DNA from: Raphanus sativus
Lineage: Eukaryota > Streptophyta > Magnoliopsida > Brassicales > Brassicaceae
Reading direction: 5' to 3'
Length of the DNA: 64,000 bases
NCBI RefSeq assembly: GCF_000801105.2
Contig: NC_079515.1
Coordinates: 38,511,920 to 38,575,919 of the forward strand
Shown: positions 10,702-22,850 of the stretch, piece after piece
How the letters are laid out: each line of letters begins with the position of its first letter
How positions within the stretch are numbered: the stretch's first letter is position 1
Program-made: the position numbers and the translations under genes
The notes under the pieces: model-generated
What the model was told of the DNA's origin: nothing
The model's input: only the letters and a program-made list of their open reading frames with translations
Databases searched by the model: none

Positions 10702-12598
10702 GTAGAAGGCTCCAAAAAATATTAACCTAAAAACACCCATTCATTATTTGTTTTGTTTCCTCTACACACAATTTAATTATATGGTCTATGATGTATGCTC
10801 TCATTCTTTATGATTCCAAAATAAATGCATTCATTATTCCTTTTTGACAAAACCATGTTTCAAGTAATCATTCTACTATTTAGCAAAAAAATAAGAAGAA
10901 GGTAAAACATTCTACTCTTAGAGGGGTTATTGGAATCAGAATTTGGAAGGAGTTTAATGATTTTAAAAGTTGACATATTTTTAGAAGTTAAGTAGAATTA
11001 ACAAATTTCTATCAAATACTTTGTATTGATTTCAACAGATTTTATTAATTATCATGAATTTGCATAATATATTTTTTCAAAATATTTCTCGTTATAAGGC
11101 AATGTATACAATCTTTATAGAACTTTTTTCCAAAAATAAAATCTCGAAAAACCATATATATATAAACATTAATTGATACAATGATACACATTTCTCATTT
11201 TTCTTATGTTTGGTGAGTTTCTGTTCTTATTGGTTTTCTTGTGATAATAATCATTCTTGTTTTCTTTGACTTTTGTGATTTTCTCGAAACACTATTCTGT
11301 ATGAGTTATATTTTTCACCATTATTAAATCAAACAGTTGTTTTGTCAAATATGAAACTATAAAAAAATATAATGAATTACAGTTCATGTGAGTTTGGTCG
11401 CTTCACCATTATTAAGTTTGGTTTAGTGTGTTTACGTAGATAAATATTCAATATGTGTATGTTTTTCTTACTTCACAGATTTCAGAAATCTTATGTGTAT
11501 ATGTGATATTTTCAAAGTCTAGTCTCATGACTAAAAATATAAGGAATCCACCTTCCAATAACAATAGAATTTAATGGAATAGTAAAATCCATAATCACTA
11601 AACTTTATGAATAACAAAGGATTTGAGTGGAATTCATCAAACCAATAACAATGGATTTTGGTAAGACTTTTAAAATCTATAAACTAATAATAGTGGATTC
11701 TCAAATTTTAAAATTCTTTTAGAATTGTTAAACCAATAACTTCCTTAGTCAAAAAGAAGAAGAAAAAAGGGTAAACATTCCATTGAGGTTAACATACTAC
11801 ATTTCGAATCATTTTCATGCAATCTAACGATCAAAATAATTTTTGGAATCAATGTATTGAAAGTTAAGAAAGTCAATAATTTCATACATATATTCCTCTT
11901 ATTCGTTCGATTAATGAATGTTGGTCGTCATTCACTGGAACTTTTAATTTAAAAAAAAACGTTTCATAATAATTAATGAAGAGAAGAAATCAATAAAACC
12001 TTAAAAACAGTTTTCTATAAAATAGAAATACATAAACAGAAACGAGTTTTTGCTTGCGTTCGCATAAGAGACATACAAACAGCTTGAGAACAAAATAATC
12101 TCATAGTTATAAAAAAAAAGACTTATTCTCAAAAGCCCTACATGGCTAAATCCTCTTCCCAATATCTCTCACACTATCAAAAACATAAAACCTTAAAGAT
12201 ACTTATAACCTCTCTAGTACAAGCTGCCTCAAGACACAAACCTTAGACATGAACCCAAAGAAGAAGAACCATTACATGACAACAAAGAAACTAAGGAAAG
12301 AGTTTGTTTTGAACTCTTCTTATGTAAATACCGCCTGGCCGGAGACTGATACAGTTTCTTCTGTCCCTCATTGAAAAAAAAAAAAAAGCCTTAGGAGGAG
12401 GACCAATGAATTTAGAAAACCAAACCATGAGGGATTTTTCTGGTTAGCTCTAGCTGAAGATTGTGAATCAAGTTTTGTCCTCAATAGGCTTTGTATGAAA
12501 GGAGAGAAGATTATCTAAACGATTCGCCAAAAGATACACAGATCCGTTCACTCTGATGGCTCTCCTACGATACCGTGGTAAAACAAAAAACGATTCTG
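10702..12598. other. Intergenic region with a MITE-like insertion
   Basis: Contains the 3' flank of the second polygalacturonase gene, a probable 824-bp inverted-repeat element (separate entry), and the 3' untranslated region of the minus-strand RRM gene from about 12.0 kb. No other gene recognised. Confidence 0.5.
10921..11744. mobile_element. Putative Tourist/Harbinger-like MITE
   Basis: The left end (GAGGGGTTATTGG) and right end (CCAATAACTTCC) form an imperfect terminal inverted repeat flanked by TTA on both sides (10918-10920 and 11745-11747). The interior is AT-rich and non-coding, with further copies of phrases such as CCAATAACAAT. Size (824 bp) is large for a MITE. The family is inferred from the TTA duplication only. 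Confidence 0.45.
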
Positions 12599-14414
12599 CT
12601 AAGTAGCAATTCCTGCAACACAAGGCAAATACATAGATAAATAATTCAGACTGGTTACTTTTTTTTTTTTGATCTACTTTTTTGAATTATACAGAGGTAT
12701 CCTGGCCCCACATATGTGGTCCAAACTAGTCACGTGTTGCCACATGTCGGTCCAATTCACTATGGTTTTGTTTAGTGTGATTTGGAACCTATCTAAGCAT
12801 TCTATTAGGATTCCTTAAGCATAGAATCAGTTATTAAAAGCAAAGATTAATATGAATTTAGATTTACCTCTGTTTGGTTGTCTCTTGTTCACACTGTAAC
12901 TACCAACATAACCTGGAGATGAACTTCTAGCTGAAACATCCGAAGAAGGACCTCCTCCTCCTCCTCCTCCACCTCCAATCCCATAGCTAAAAGAAGCAGG
13001 ACCTTCTGTCTCAGGAGGTGATGATCTCCATGTGGGATCACTATAGACTGCACCATTCCCATAAAACTCTGCAAGTCCTCCTGCTTCATAACCCGCATTG
13101 TTAGAAGAGAATGAAGATGATGGTGCTGCTGCTGCCTTGCTAGGAGGCCCAATGTTTCTTACTCCTCCCAATCCAAAACCAGATTCACCGTTTCCTCCAT
13201 AACCAAACTTCACATTCTCGTTACTAACACCATTGTTTCCTCCAGGAGCACCCCAGTTAACAACCCCTGAACTCCCAAACGGACCGTTAAGTGTGTTGTT
13301 CCCACTTGTTGATCCTCCTCCTCCCATGTTTGAGTTTGTAGCGTTGTTATTATAGTTACGACCCCCATTGTTTCCCCAAAGATTCGAACTGAAGAAAGAT
13401 GAGTTCCCTCCTCCTCCTCCTCCTCCATTGCCTCCTTCATAACCAACCGCAGGACCAAACCGGTTCGCGTTACCAATGTAGTAAGGGCTCATCCCTCTCC
13501 CATAGTCTACGTTTCCTCCATTGAACCCTGTGGGCAAACCCTGCTCAAAGTTCACATTCATCCCATATCCAGACCCTCCGTTGTAACTCGCAAACCCGCT
13601 TCTTCCAGCACCAATGGGACTACTACTAAACCTACCATCCATCATCCTAAGCCCAAACCCTCCAACCGCACCGGGGCTAAACCCTTGAGCATACCCATTA
13701 AGTAGGAGGTTGTTGACTCTACCTACTCCTCCATAGCCGTAGCCAGCACCACCGAGCGGGCTACTGCGAGCTGGACTCGGAGATGACAACTCCTTAGGAA
13801 CAGCCCGCTTAACCTCAACCATTTTACCGTTGAGCTCATGGAACGTCTTGAGCAGCACTTTCTCAATGGCCTCCTCGGAGTCATAAGTAATGAATCCGAA
13901 ACCTCTAGGCCTCTGCGTGTTGTGGTCGTACATAACAACCACGTCCGTAGTCGTCCCGAACTGCTCAAAATACGTCTTGAAGTCGCTCTCCGTAACGGAA
14001 GAAGGTAACCCTCCAACGAATATCTTCCTCGTCCGACCACCTCCTGGTGATCCTTGGAGGCTACTGCTGCTTCTGGTTACTGTGTTTTGGTCGTCTCTAG
14101 GAACAGCCTTCTTGGCTTCAACCTTCAAAAGAAGACAGTCTGGCTTGTAAGCAAGTTACATTGTACAGAGAATCAGAATGAAAGCATATTACCAATCTGC
14201 CATCAATGTTATGTTTTTGGATTATAACAGTTTCTGCAACGGAAGGATCAGCAAAGACAACGAAGCCGAAGCCACGTGCACGACCGGTGGTACGGTCTTT
14301 CAAGATCACAGCTTCGATGACTTCACCGAAGCTGCTGAAATACTCCTTGAGACGCTCCTCATCGGTGTCCCACGATATCCCTCCGATGAAAAGCTTCCCA
14401 CTGTCTGATTGCAT
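12599..14414 (-). CDS. Two-RRM glycine-rich RNA-binding protein (hnRNP A/B-like, Musashi type)
   Basis: Nuclear RNA-binding protein predicted to act in mRNA processing or transport. Exons 14193-14414, 12868-14122 and 12599-12612 join in frame (496 residues). RRM1 lies at residues 1-80 with RNP2 KLFIGG and RNP1 RGFGFVVF; RRM2 near residues 105-185 with RNP2 KIFVGG and RNP1 RGFGFITY. The rest is low-complexity Gly/Asn/Ser-rich sequence with GGGGGGG runs, typical of a condensing prion-like tail, ending SVNKRQPNRGIAT. The last exon is only 14 bases and was placed by its acceptor (TTGCAG) and the conserved end. The start at 14414 (MQSDSGK) matches the family; an upstream in-frame ATG at 14435 is probably leader. 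It resembles Arabidopsis At3g07810 from memory. The 5' leader probably includes the GA microsatellite at 14863-14908. Confidence 0.93.
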
Positions 14415-14860
14415 TTTGCTCTCTGCACCACACACAAATAAACTATTTTTCTGTTAAAAAGACAAAACTTTTGGCAGATCAAATCTGATCAAATCAAAAG
14501 GAGCAAACTTCAGATTCAATCTAGGAACAAGAGATCTTTTCATCTACAGGAGAGTTTGATCAAGAAAAGCTTTACAATCAAAAACATGAATCGGAATCTT
14601 CAGATCAAAATCGAAAACCCACCAACCAATCAGATTTGGAAAAAAAAAACACCAAGATGCTGAATGAAATCTCGTCAACGGAAACACTAAGATCTGAGGA
14701 TAGGCACGATTTGAATAAAGGCCATGACTTTAATCTGAGGAAGAAGGTAAGAACTGTTTTAAACTGTTTTTGATCAAATCCGATTCAACCCGATTTAGCT
14801 CAATATCAGTGGCGTCAATAAGAACATTCTGACGCGCTCTAGAGAGAGAGAAGGAGAGTT

Positions 14861-14862
<2 letters not shown>

Positions 14863-14908
<46 letters not shown>
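14863..14908. repeat. (GA)n microsatellite in the RRM gene leader
   Basis: About 46 bases of GA repeat (CT on the transcribed strand) some 450 bases upstream of the RRM gene start. It reads as a CT-rich tract in that gene's 5' leader or core promoter, a common plant arrangement. Confidence 0.9.
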
Positions 14909-14911
<3 letters not shown>

Positions 14912-15550
14912 GCTTTTCGGATGCAAGAAGAAGATATGTCTGTGTATATATATGCCATTTATGTATTACATAGAAAAAGGCAAGTTTTTATTACAGTACA
15001 CGCTATGTTAGGAAATGCGGAGTTTCGTTTTTTCGATTTTTATTACACGCAACTTTTTACTGTTCGTACTATCAAGTAAAATAGTGCTAGGCAAGACTAG
15101 TAAACTAGTGAGGTATTGATTATAAAGATTTTGCGATTAGTGATGTTTTACACATGGTTTTTAATGTAAGAAATTTTATGTGTGTATATTTGACTTTTAC
15201 TTCTTCTTTTTTTTATTTGATATCTGTTTTTTTTATTACCGAGGTCAAAGTGGAGCTAACCTAATTAGTAGGTAGTGACGCGAAATATAATTATAAATGT
15301 TTTTGTCTTTCAGTTCGTTTCTAGGAATGTTACTCTTACCAGCTAGAGCAAAGATTGGACATTGATTAAGCGATGGAAAAATGCAACTCAACATATATTG
15401 TATACTTATATACATTGTAGATTTATATATGAAAAAAAAAGATTTAGATATGAAGACCGTGCAGCTTGGAAAAAAACGAGTTTTTGAAATTCTACGAAGC
15501 AATAAGATAATAAAACACTTGAATAAGGCCTATGAACGTGTTCTACCTAA

Positions 15551-15593
15551 AGGCCCAGGAAAGGCTAACAAGTTTGGGCTTCGGCCCACTAAA
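15551..15593. promoter_or_regulatory. Site II-type GGCCCA motifs upstream of the thymidine kinase locus
   Basis: AGGCCCAGG and CGGCCCACT lie about 170-210 bases upstream of the remaining thymidine kinase coding sequence. TGGGCC/GGCCCA motifs are typical of plant genes expressed in dividing cells. Their presence suggests the promoter has survived while the coding region decayed. Confidence 0.4.
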
Positions 15594-15760
15594 TGAAAAA
15601 GGCCCTCTAAAAAAACTGTTTTCCCTCCAAAAAGATAAAAAAAATATTTAAAACCCTTTTTCTTCCTTCTTCAACCTCTGCGTCTCTGTTATATACACCA
15701 TCGTTGCATAAACAGTAAACTCACAAACTAAGCTTCCTCCTTTTCATCTCTACACTCACG

Positions 15761-16557
15761 ATGTTTTTGGGAAATCAACCTCTCTCCTCCGCCGAATCAA
15801 GTCAGAGATCAGCCTCGGAAGGTAAACAAAATCATCTCTGAAAAAGCTTGGACTCTTTCGTGATCTAACTTTCTTTCGTTTTGGTCATGTAGAAGTGTTG
15901 CGATGGTGAAATCGAGCAAGGATACGAGATAAGCTAAAGATTCGGTTGTGACGCATGATGGGATTGGATTCCCTTGCTGGGCTATTCCAGATCTCATGTC
16001 GTTTCCCGACATGTTCGGACAAGATGCTTATAACAAGGTAAAGTCTTTTGTCTTTTTTTGGAGTCTTTTGTGTCTTATTTTAAAGGATCTGTATTGTATT
16101 GATTAGTATTATTATTTGTTTTCCCTTTTTAAAAAAAAATGTTTTGACAGCTTGATGTGATTGGTATTGATGAGGCTCAGTTCTTCGGAGATCTTTATGA
16201 GTTTTGCTGCAAAGTAGCTGATGATGATGGCAAAACTGTGGTTGTTGCAGGCCTTGATGGTGACTATTTAAGGTGTGACTTGACACTTTTTACTTTAAAT
16301 GTTTTTTTTTTTTTTTGTTGAACGGTAACTTGAATGTGATCCTTTCTTGGCAAAAAAAAAAATGTAGGAGGAGATTTGGTGCTGTCCTTGACATTATACC
16401 AATAGCTGATTCTGTGACGAAGCTAACTGCAAGGTGTGAGGTTTGTGGGCAGAAAGCTTTCTTCACGTTGAGAAAGACTTGTGACACCAAAACCGAGCTG
16501 ATCGGTGGCGCTGATGTCTACATGCCTGTTTGTCGCAAGACAAGAGCTGAGTCCTGA
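15761..16557 (+). pseudogene. TK1A: Thymidine kinase (TK1-type) pseudogene
   Basis: Derived from cytosolic thymidine kinase, which phosphorylates thymidine in nucleotide salvage. Four exon-like segments remain: 15761-15821, 15893-16037, 16151-16272 and 16368-16557, with normal splice sites. Recognisable parts are the P-loop region, KSSKDTR, the Walker B-like [13 protein letters not shown], and the zinc motif [14 protein letters not shown]. Lesions are: loss of the N-terminal codons before the P-loop; a one-base frame break inside the P-loop (MF then GKSTSLLRR in another frame); an in-frame TAA at 15930-15932 where Tyr is expected; and a deletion near the end joining PVCRK directly to TRAES, which removes a zinc ligand region. 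It corresponds by position to Arabidopsis At3g07800. A functional paralogue probably exists elsewhere in the genome. Confidence 0.88.
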
Positions 16558-17087
16558 GCTATGATTGGTTACAGATATATGATAGTGAAATTCTGTTTTT
16601 CTGTGTGCTTTCGTTTTACTTGTCTGGGTTTATTATTCCCAATGTTGTCTTTGAAAAACACTTGTGATGTTTCTTGTATATATAATTATATATGTTCAAT
16701 CATTTCTCTATAGCTTCTGATCCGTTTTTGTAACAAGTATTCTACAAAAGCAGCTTTTCTTATCAATCTATTCTCCTATCGATCAGCCAGTTTGATGGTG
16801 AGGTAGAGAGCCTCAAGAAAGGTCTGCAATAAGCCAATCTGTATATCGGAGTTTTTCTAAAACCTTCAAGATCATACCTCTTAGCCTTGTCTCTGTCCCT
16901 ACTTGAGATATGTTCTAAACACCTTCCAACATTGTCAATCCGTCCAACATAGCCAGAGAATATGATTGGCTCATTGCTTATTGTTTGCTAAAACATGAAT
17001 TTTTGGGGATCTACCTATGCTGCTGCTACTTGAGGGGGAAAAAACAGAGCATGATGATTAATTTTGAGAATCATAGCAGGACAAGGA

Positions 17088-17235
17088 CATTGGGCTTATG
17101 TTCATTTCTTCCCATCCACTTCAACTGGTTCAACTACTTCAGCTTCTAACAGCTCTGCATTGCCAGAATGTGCCATATCTTGTTGCTGCGGCTGGACCTC
17201 AGGGCTCGATAGAGAAGCCAATATAATAATAAATC
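17088..17235 (-). other. Conserved-looking coding tail, possible alternative last exon of the SAM gene
   Basis: On the minus strand a frame reads SSPEVQPQQQDMAHSGN and then an acidic stretch ending VEPVEVDGKK before a TGA. It looks like the C terminus of a real protein rather than random sequence. An acceptor-like TTTTTTTAG precedes it. It lies downstream of the SAM gene on the same strand, and a strong donor (GAAAG|GTGAGC) lies inside that gene's third exon. However, the phases do not join cleanly with the exons I can define, so its assignment is uncertain. Confidence 0.35.
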
Positions 17236-17416
17236 TAAAAAAAATTAGCATTTCATGTATACATCAAAGTACCAAAACATAATTTTCTTTCTCCCTTTGC
17301 CAGATTTTACCAAATCCAAACACCATTTTGGCTTTCTTCCTAGTGCATATGAGGCTTTTAACTCCGCAAACAACCGAAACCAAAAAAAAAAGAAGGGAAG
17401 AGAAGGTAAACAAATG

Positions 17417-18057
17417 TCAAGATTCAAGCTTGAGAGATACAACTCGAGACTGTCGGTTGCGCTTAGCCGCCTTAACAAAGATTACTGAGAGACATGACAG
17501 TGCCCACCAAGGCCGTCGAACTCTCTGCTCACCTTTCAAGCAAGCCACTGTCAAAGAAAAGAACACACATTTCTTTTTTACTTTAGTAAAGATTTTTTTA
17601 TATAGCAGCAACTTTAGGCTATAGAGAGAAAAAAGACACCTTTAATCCTTCTGAGTTCTTGACAGAGGGTGATGAAGTCACCCCATTTCATGTGATGCCT
17701 CCTTATGAAGTGAAGGATCTGTTCGGTTGTGAACACGGACATTCTTTCTAGACATTCTCCGTTGATACCATTTTCTTTGAACATCTGACGGTAGTTGCCA
17801 AGGTTTATCTCCTCAAGCCATGATCCAACATCCTAGCCACAACAGTAAAAGGGTTATTTTAATTAACTTGATTGTATTCAGATCAAAAATTAGGGGCTGT
17901 AAATTTTAAATAACATTTGACATTCTGCAACACAAAAGAACAAGTCTAACTAACTTCTCAAATCCCAAGAAAACATGGCGCCAAGTGAAGGTTGAAATAC
18001 CTCCACAGTCCAGATGAAGAAATCAAGTGGCTCCGGGGGATGGTGATCTCTGCTCAT
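17417..18057 (-). CDS. Sterile alpha motif (SAM) domain protein
   Basis: Small protein with a single SAM domain, a helical protein- or RNA-interaction module; the biological role is not known to me. Exons 18001-18057, 17640-17832 and 17417-17547 join in frame to give 126 residues. Residues 1-19 read MSRDHHPPEPLDFFIWTVE; the SAM domain follows, with SWLEEINLGNYRQMF and ILHFIRRHHMKWGDF as hallmark helices. The tail is basic and ends RQSRVVSLKLES. The start was chosen because upstream in-frame residues appear to be intron read-through (an acceptor-like TTGTGCAG lies just before). It corresponds by memory and position to Arabidopsis At3g07760. An alternative 3' end is possible (see the downstream tail). 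Confidence 0.85.
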
Positions 18058-18249
18058 GGTCGTCTCCTCCTCCACCTCTGCACAAAAGTCCCAATACAAA
18101 CTCGGATCATTTTTTAGTTTTACATAGCTCAATACAAAGAACATCAAAATCGAATAGGGAACACGAACTCGCTGTATCCTCCTACAATCTGAATACCTAC
18201 CAAGGAGACAGCTGTTGCAAGATCCTATATTTCAGCTTATGAATCTTTC

Positions 18250-19520
18250 GAATAGAGAGAGAGAGAGAAGGAGATGAGAGGTTTCGAACAGATTAGGGGA
18301 TTCATAAGTGAAAAAAAAAAGTGTCCCGTTCTTTCTCTCTCTCCATCTCATTCCACGTGGCATGCGCCACCGTGTCTCTTTACCACGGCTTCCTTTTTTT
18401 TTCAACCACAACTCAAAGCACGAGATACACACGTGTTCATATCATTGGTCATACACACATTGACCTTTGGGTTTAACATGGACCACAAGTCTTCTCATAT
18501 CTTTTTTTTTGAAAAAAAAGTCTTCTCATATCTCCTCTCCTCAAATATATCTAAAATCCCCTCCTCGTGTAACTTGTTGTTATGTTCTTTTTTTTTTCAC
18601 TTTAAACAAAGATCCATAAACAATGGAGTCAAAAAAAAGATAGCAGCATTAACAAGGAACCGCACTTTTGCTTTTGAGTGAAATGTAGTAATATACAAAA
18701 GGGTGGATATATATTTTTTAAAATTTTAATTTTTATATTTAAATATTTTTAATTAAATTTATGTTTAATATTAATTTAATTTGATAAAATAATTTTTTAA
18801 AATAAATGAAATACATAGTTTGACATAACATTCTTGTTTTAATAGAATAGATACATTATTTAACACATTTTTATGTAACACACAGCTCAGCATGCAACAT
18901 CACAAACTCACGCAAAAAAAATGTTATTGATTTGCTAATTTTCTCTTCTGACTTCAGAGGCACGTATAACTCATCCTTGCAAACATATCTTCAACCTTTG
19001 GTTCCCTCAAGACATTGATGTATATATATAATACGTAGCTAGGGAAACTAGGATACCTTTGTTATAAGTAATCCTGTAACTTGTAAGCAGCATCTTCAAG
19101 ATGGGACATAGCTCAGCAGGAGTTCCAAGGTTTGCCCTCTTCAGGGTGTTGAAGAGTACTTAACTAGGATTGGTTTAAATAACTTGTAAAAAGAATGCTA
19201 TAATGAAGTGATTCCATCAAAAATGCACTTCTTCATTAACCTTTCACACACCTGAAACATACTAGTTCACCGTCTCCAATGTTTCAACCAAATGATCTAT
19301 CCTCAAGAAACAACTACTTCAATGATCAAACGAAAGTCCTAGCTTGTCAGAAACAGCTTTATGTTAATAAAGAAAAAAAAACTGATTGTTTCTTTAACAT
19401 ATGGGGAAGAAAAACAACACATCTTTCGATTGTGTCTGTAAAAGGAGTCAAGTAAAAAAGATACTCTGGTACATTTTAAACTTATGAGGCAGAATAAGTT
19501 CTTAAGAGCTAAAGACAAAA
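18250..19520. other. Intergenic region, SAM gene promoter and p24 gene 3' flank
   Basis: No gene recognised. It holds the upstream region of the minus-strand SAM gene (with CT/GA-rich stretches near 18255 and 18335) and the 3' flank of the p24 gene. Near 18490-18535 the phrase GTCTTCTCATATCT occurs twice around T- and A-runs that could pair. Confidence 0.5.
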
Positions 19521-19524
19521 GCTT

Positions 19525-20405
19525 TTAGACACGAGACATGCCGAGTTTGCGTTCAAACAAGCGACGCAGGAGATAGACTTGGAGGACACTTGCACCAATC
19601 AATGCAAACGACTCGAACAAAGCTTTGTGTACTGCTCTTTTGCTCATGTTCTCATTCACTGCAACGAGAAGAATAACCAATATTAAAAACTCGTAAACAA
19701 ACAAAAACCAAAATAGGTCTTATAGAAAAGAGTGTTACTTACCAATGGCTTGACGATCGGTCTGAGCCTCTAACCAATGCTGTTCAAACTGGATGTTGTA
19801 AAGAGCCTCCTCTAACTTTGATATTTGCTCCATCAAGGGAGTGAAATGCTCTGCACACAAAAAAGAAAACAAAGCCTAATAACTAAACACACCCCAAACA
19901 AAACCAAACAAGATAATAATCCTCACCGTCCTTTGCGTGCTGGTCGTAGTAAGCAAAGTGACCAAGCTGGACATCGAAGTCAATGGTTTCATGATAAGGA
20001 GACTTGTTTGTGAAACAGAAACGGTAAACTCCTTTCTTCTGGACAACAAAGTCGTGCTTGGCACTGATCTGTTCCCTGAAGTCATGAATTTGTTCCCCTG
20101 TTGGGCCATGTATCTGTTTCCAAACAAATGGTTTTATCTCACTCAATATCTAAACAGTATTCAACAATGGAGACTCTAAGCATTGTCTACAAAGGATTGA
20201 GTCATACCACAAGATCTACACCATCCTCGTTAAAATGCCATTGAGAATCAGACTTGATAACGACGAAAGAGACGTGAAGCGTGTCGCCTTCGTATTCAGC
20301 CTTGTGGGAGAAGCATTCTTCTCTGTCTATCACGAATCTGATACCTAACGCTGCCTGGAAGCTCCACACGAGCCCTAGTAATAGGATCGTAGCCTTCAAA
20401 TTCAT
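19525..20405 (-). CDS. p24 family cargo receptor, beta subfamily (emp24/gp25L/p24)
   Basis: Type I membrane protein of COPI/COPII vesicles cycling between ER and Golgi; it sorts cargo and helps coat assembly. Exons 20208-20405, 19927-20113, 19743-19850 and 19525-19658 join to 208 residues. A signal peptide (MNLKATILLLGLVWSFQAALG) precedes the GOLD domain, with the conserved cysteine pair in EECFSHKAEY and YRFCFTNKS. A coiled-coil stem (EQISKLEEALYN) follows, then a C-terminal membrane helix and a short cytosolic tail carrying the basic motif LLRRLFERK. It matches Arabidopsis At3g07680 (p24 beta2) from memory. Length is normal and no lesions are seen. Confidence 0.93.
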
Positions 20406-21613
20406 CTGCCACAGATAAAATCTTGAATTTTTTTTTCAAATAACGAAACGTAATTCAATCGTAAAGAAGAATCACTTGATTAGAGAGATTCACCATTTCC
20501 AATTGAATTGATTCGATTTCAATAGAAAAAGCAAGAGGGACTCACTTACTTTCAAAATCTGAGAATTGAGCGAACAGAACAATGAACCTACTCGATGAGT
20601 GTCTCAAGGGAAAAAAAAAGTTAGGGAGATTGATCGGAGAAGAAGAGCGAATTCGTTCAGATTCGGACAGGATGGAGAGGGCCTGTTTTGACTGAGGGGC
20701 AGTTTCGTGACCAGACAACATCATTAACTATAAACGAACGACGTCGCTTGTTTCTTCTTTTAGTTACTTAGTCAGCGGGCTTGCGTGGCGTAATTTCATT
20801 GGTTTTAGTATACCTTTGAACCATTTATATTTTGCCACATCACAACCGATATATTTTTTTTGGGAGAGCTTAATACAATAACATGTCAAATAGTATTTCG
20901 ATATATAATTTTTTTTTCTCTGTTTAAGCATATATCACTCACCCATTGATAACCATAGCAGAGTATTACCCTGAGTGACTGATCTAGTTAGATTTAATTG
21001 CAGCTTGTAGAGGACTCCCATCTAAATCTATGCCGTGGAAAGACAAAAAAAAACAAACAAATGGGTCTCTATAAAAACTGTTAAGACGCTAAGGAAAATC
21101 TCTTGAACGCTGACACAAACGTTAAGCTTGAACCAGTCAGTTAGTTACAAGAGACTTTGTGTTATCACATAACTCTGTCTGATAGGTTCTGGATACTGTC
21201 TTTAATTTACAGGAATGCATAGAGAAAAAACAAAGAGAGCATTTATAGTTAAGCATACATACAAATTGAAAGAAGTCATACAATACAATCATATTGTTTA
21301 ATCTTTACCCATTTGTTCAAAAAAAAAAAAATCTTCCCTAAATCTCCCTGCCAAAAACCATTTGGCTACCAAGAGAACAAAACTCATGGAAATTGATTGA
21401 AGCTTTTGAAGCCAAAAAAAAGATTAAATCCCAAGAATGAATGATTGCTTACAATGATCACCAGTTTAGTATCTTCTCAAACCAGAGAAGTAGAGTCTTG
21501 TTTCTGACTTTGAGAACTCTCTCTCTCTCCATAAGTCAAAAAAACCTTTCTTGTTTCGATTTTCCCGCCATCTGTACCTACATTTGTTTACCCTCTCAAG
21601 GAGAAGAATCCAC
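20406..21613. other. Promoter of the p24 gene and 3' flank of the COL9-like gene
   Basis: No additional gene recognised. The sequence just upstream of 20405 is the p24 5' leader, probably with a leader intron; 21430-21613 is CT-rich and likely the COL9-like 3' untranslated region. Confidence 0.5.
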
Positions 21614-22850
21614 TCAATAGCTTCTGGTTGGGGTGAGTGGGTCGTAGTCATACGCTTCACCAGCTTTGACAAATCTCCCCTTTACACGCCTTCTCACATC
21701 AGCTCTTGCTTTCCGAGAAGCATACCTCACTCTCTTATCAAACCTAAAAAAAAAGACACAATGTCTCATTTAACAAAACACTTGTACTTACTTCACTGGT
21801 GCATGTATTGCAGTATAGTACTTACTTGCGAGCCTTCTTCTTTTCTTTGTACCGCATAACCGCGTTATTACGGGTCACTGAATGTGAACAAGCATTATTA
21901 TTATCCTGTGATGATGTTTGAGGATACCATGGTGGCTCTCCCAAGAGCTGCACGGAAGATGATGCACCACATTCTTGAAAATCTCCAGCACTACTTTCTC
22001 CTGTGACTCCAGAGAATGATATGTTCTTCGACGTGTAGCAAATGATTGGCTCCGTTTTAGAACTCATGAACGAGTCATTGCTCTCATCTGGCTGCACCGT
22101 ACTCCCTCTCTGGAGATTAACAAGATCATATCATTAGAATCACACAGAGATGCAATCTCTTTGTCACAATGGAAAAAAAAAACATACCTCAGGAGCTGCA
22201 GCTGCTGCTTGATGATGTTTCTGGAAAAGACTATCGATTCCACCTTGTCCGAAGAGCTGTCCCGAGGCGTTAAAGGCTGTTCCAAAGAGCTCTTCGTAGT
22301 TCTCAAGAGCCAAGTCAACTTCATCCATACCCAAGTTCCCATAAAAGTCATCTTCACACACTTCAACATCCTTCAAACCATAACAAGAGCTGTTTTCATC
22401 AGGCTTTGAAGAGGAGCCAACGGCGACATCTTTCTTATCCTCATCATCATCATCTATATTCATCATACCCATCTCTTGTTCACAAGCGGATTCTCCGGGT
22501 AAGTCCGAGCAAAAAGACCAGATAGAGGCGAGCTCAGAGCTTGAAGGGCAACCAGAATAGCAGCTTATGGTTTGCCTCTTGTGATCATTTGAAGAAGAGT
22601 TGTTGTTGTTGTTGTTGTTGTTATGGCCTGACCAATCACAGTTTTGGCAGAGTGAGACTCTTTCTTCAACACACCTGACATTTGCAGGCTGAGCATTACA
22701 TCTCTCACAGACAAGTGTACGAGAATGTCGCTTGGACAATGCGTTAGCGGAGTGAACACTCCGGTCACAAGAGAGACAGAGACAGGCTGAATCGGATCGA
22801 CAGTACACCATAGATCTTTGTTCACCACAGAAGTCACACATGTAACCCAT
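21614..22850 (-). CDS. COL9: CONSTANS-like 9 transcription regulator (two B-boxes plus CCT)
   Basis: Nuclear B-box zinc-finger protein; Arabidopsis COL9 delays flowering under long days by lowering CONSTANS and FT expression. Exons 22188-22850, 21826-22109 and 21614-21743 join to 358 residues (family about 370). B-box 1 starts at residue 5 ([13 protein letters not shown]) and B-box 2 near residue 48 ([13 protein letters not shown]), with the zinc-binding Cys/His spacing intact. The middle is acidic ([11 protein letters not shown]). The CCT domain spans the last intron: [14 protein letters not shown] joined to [19 protein letters not shown]. An AAC-repeat encodes a run of eight Asn after the second B-box. 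A long leader with probable 5' UTR introns extends to about 23.6 kb. It matches At3g07650 from memory and appears functional. Confidence 0.94.

Noticed and set aside
15381..15596. 71-codon open frame upstream of the thymidine kinase pseudogene
   Set aside because: Composition is promoter-like with GGCCCA motifs and no homology recognised.
22596..22621. Poly-Asn run in COL9 as a sign of frame error
   Set aside because: It is a trinucleotide AAC repeat that stays in frame; the flanking domains are intact.
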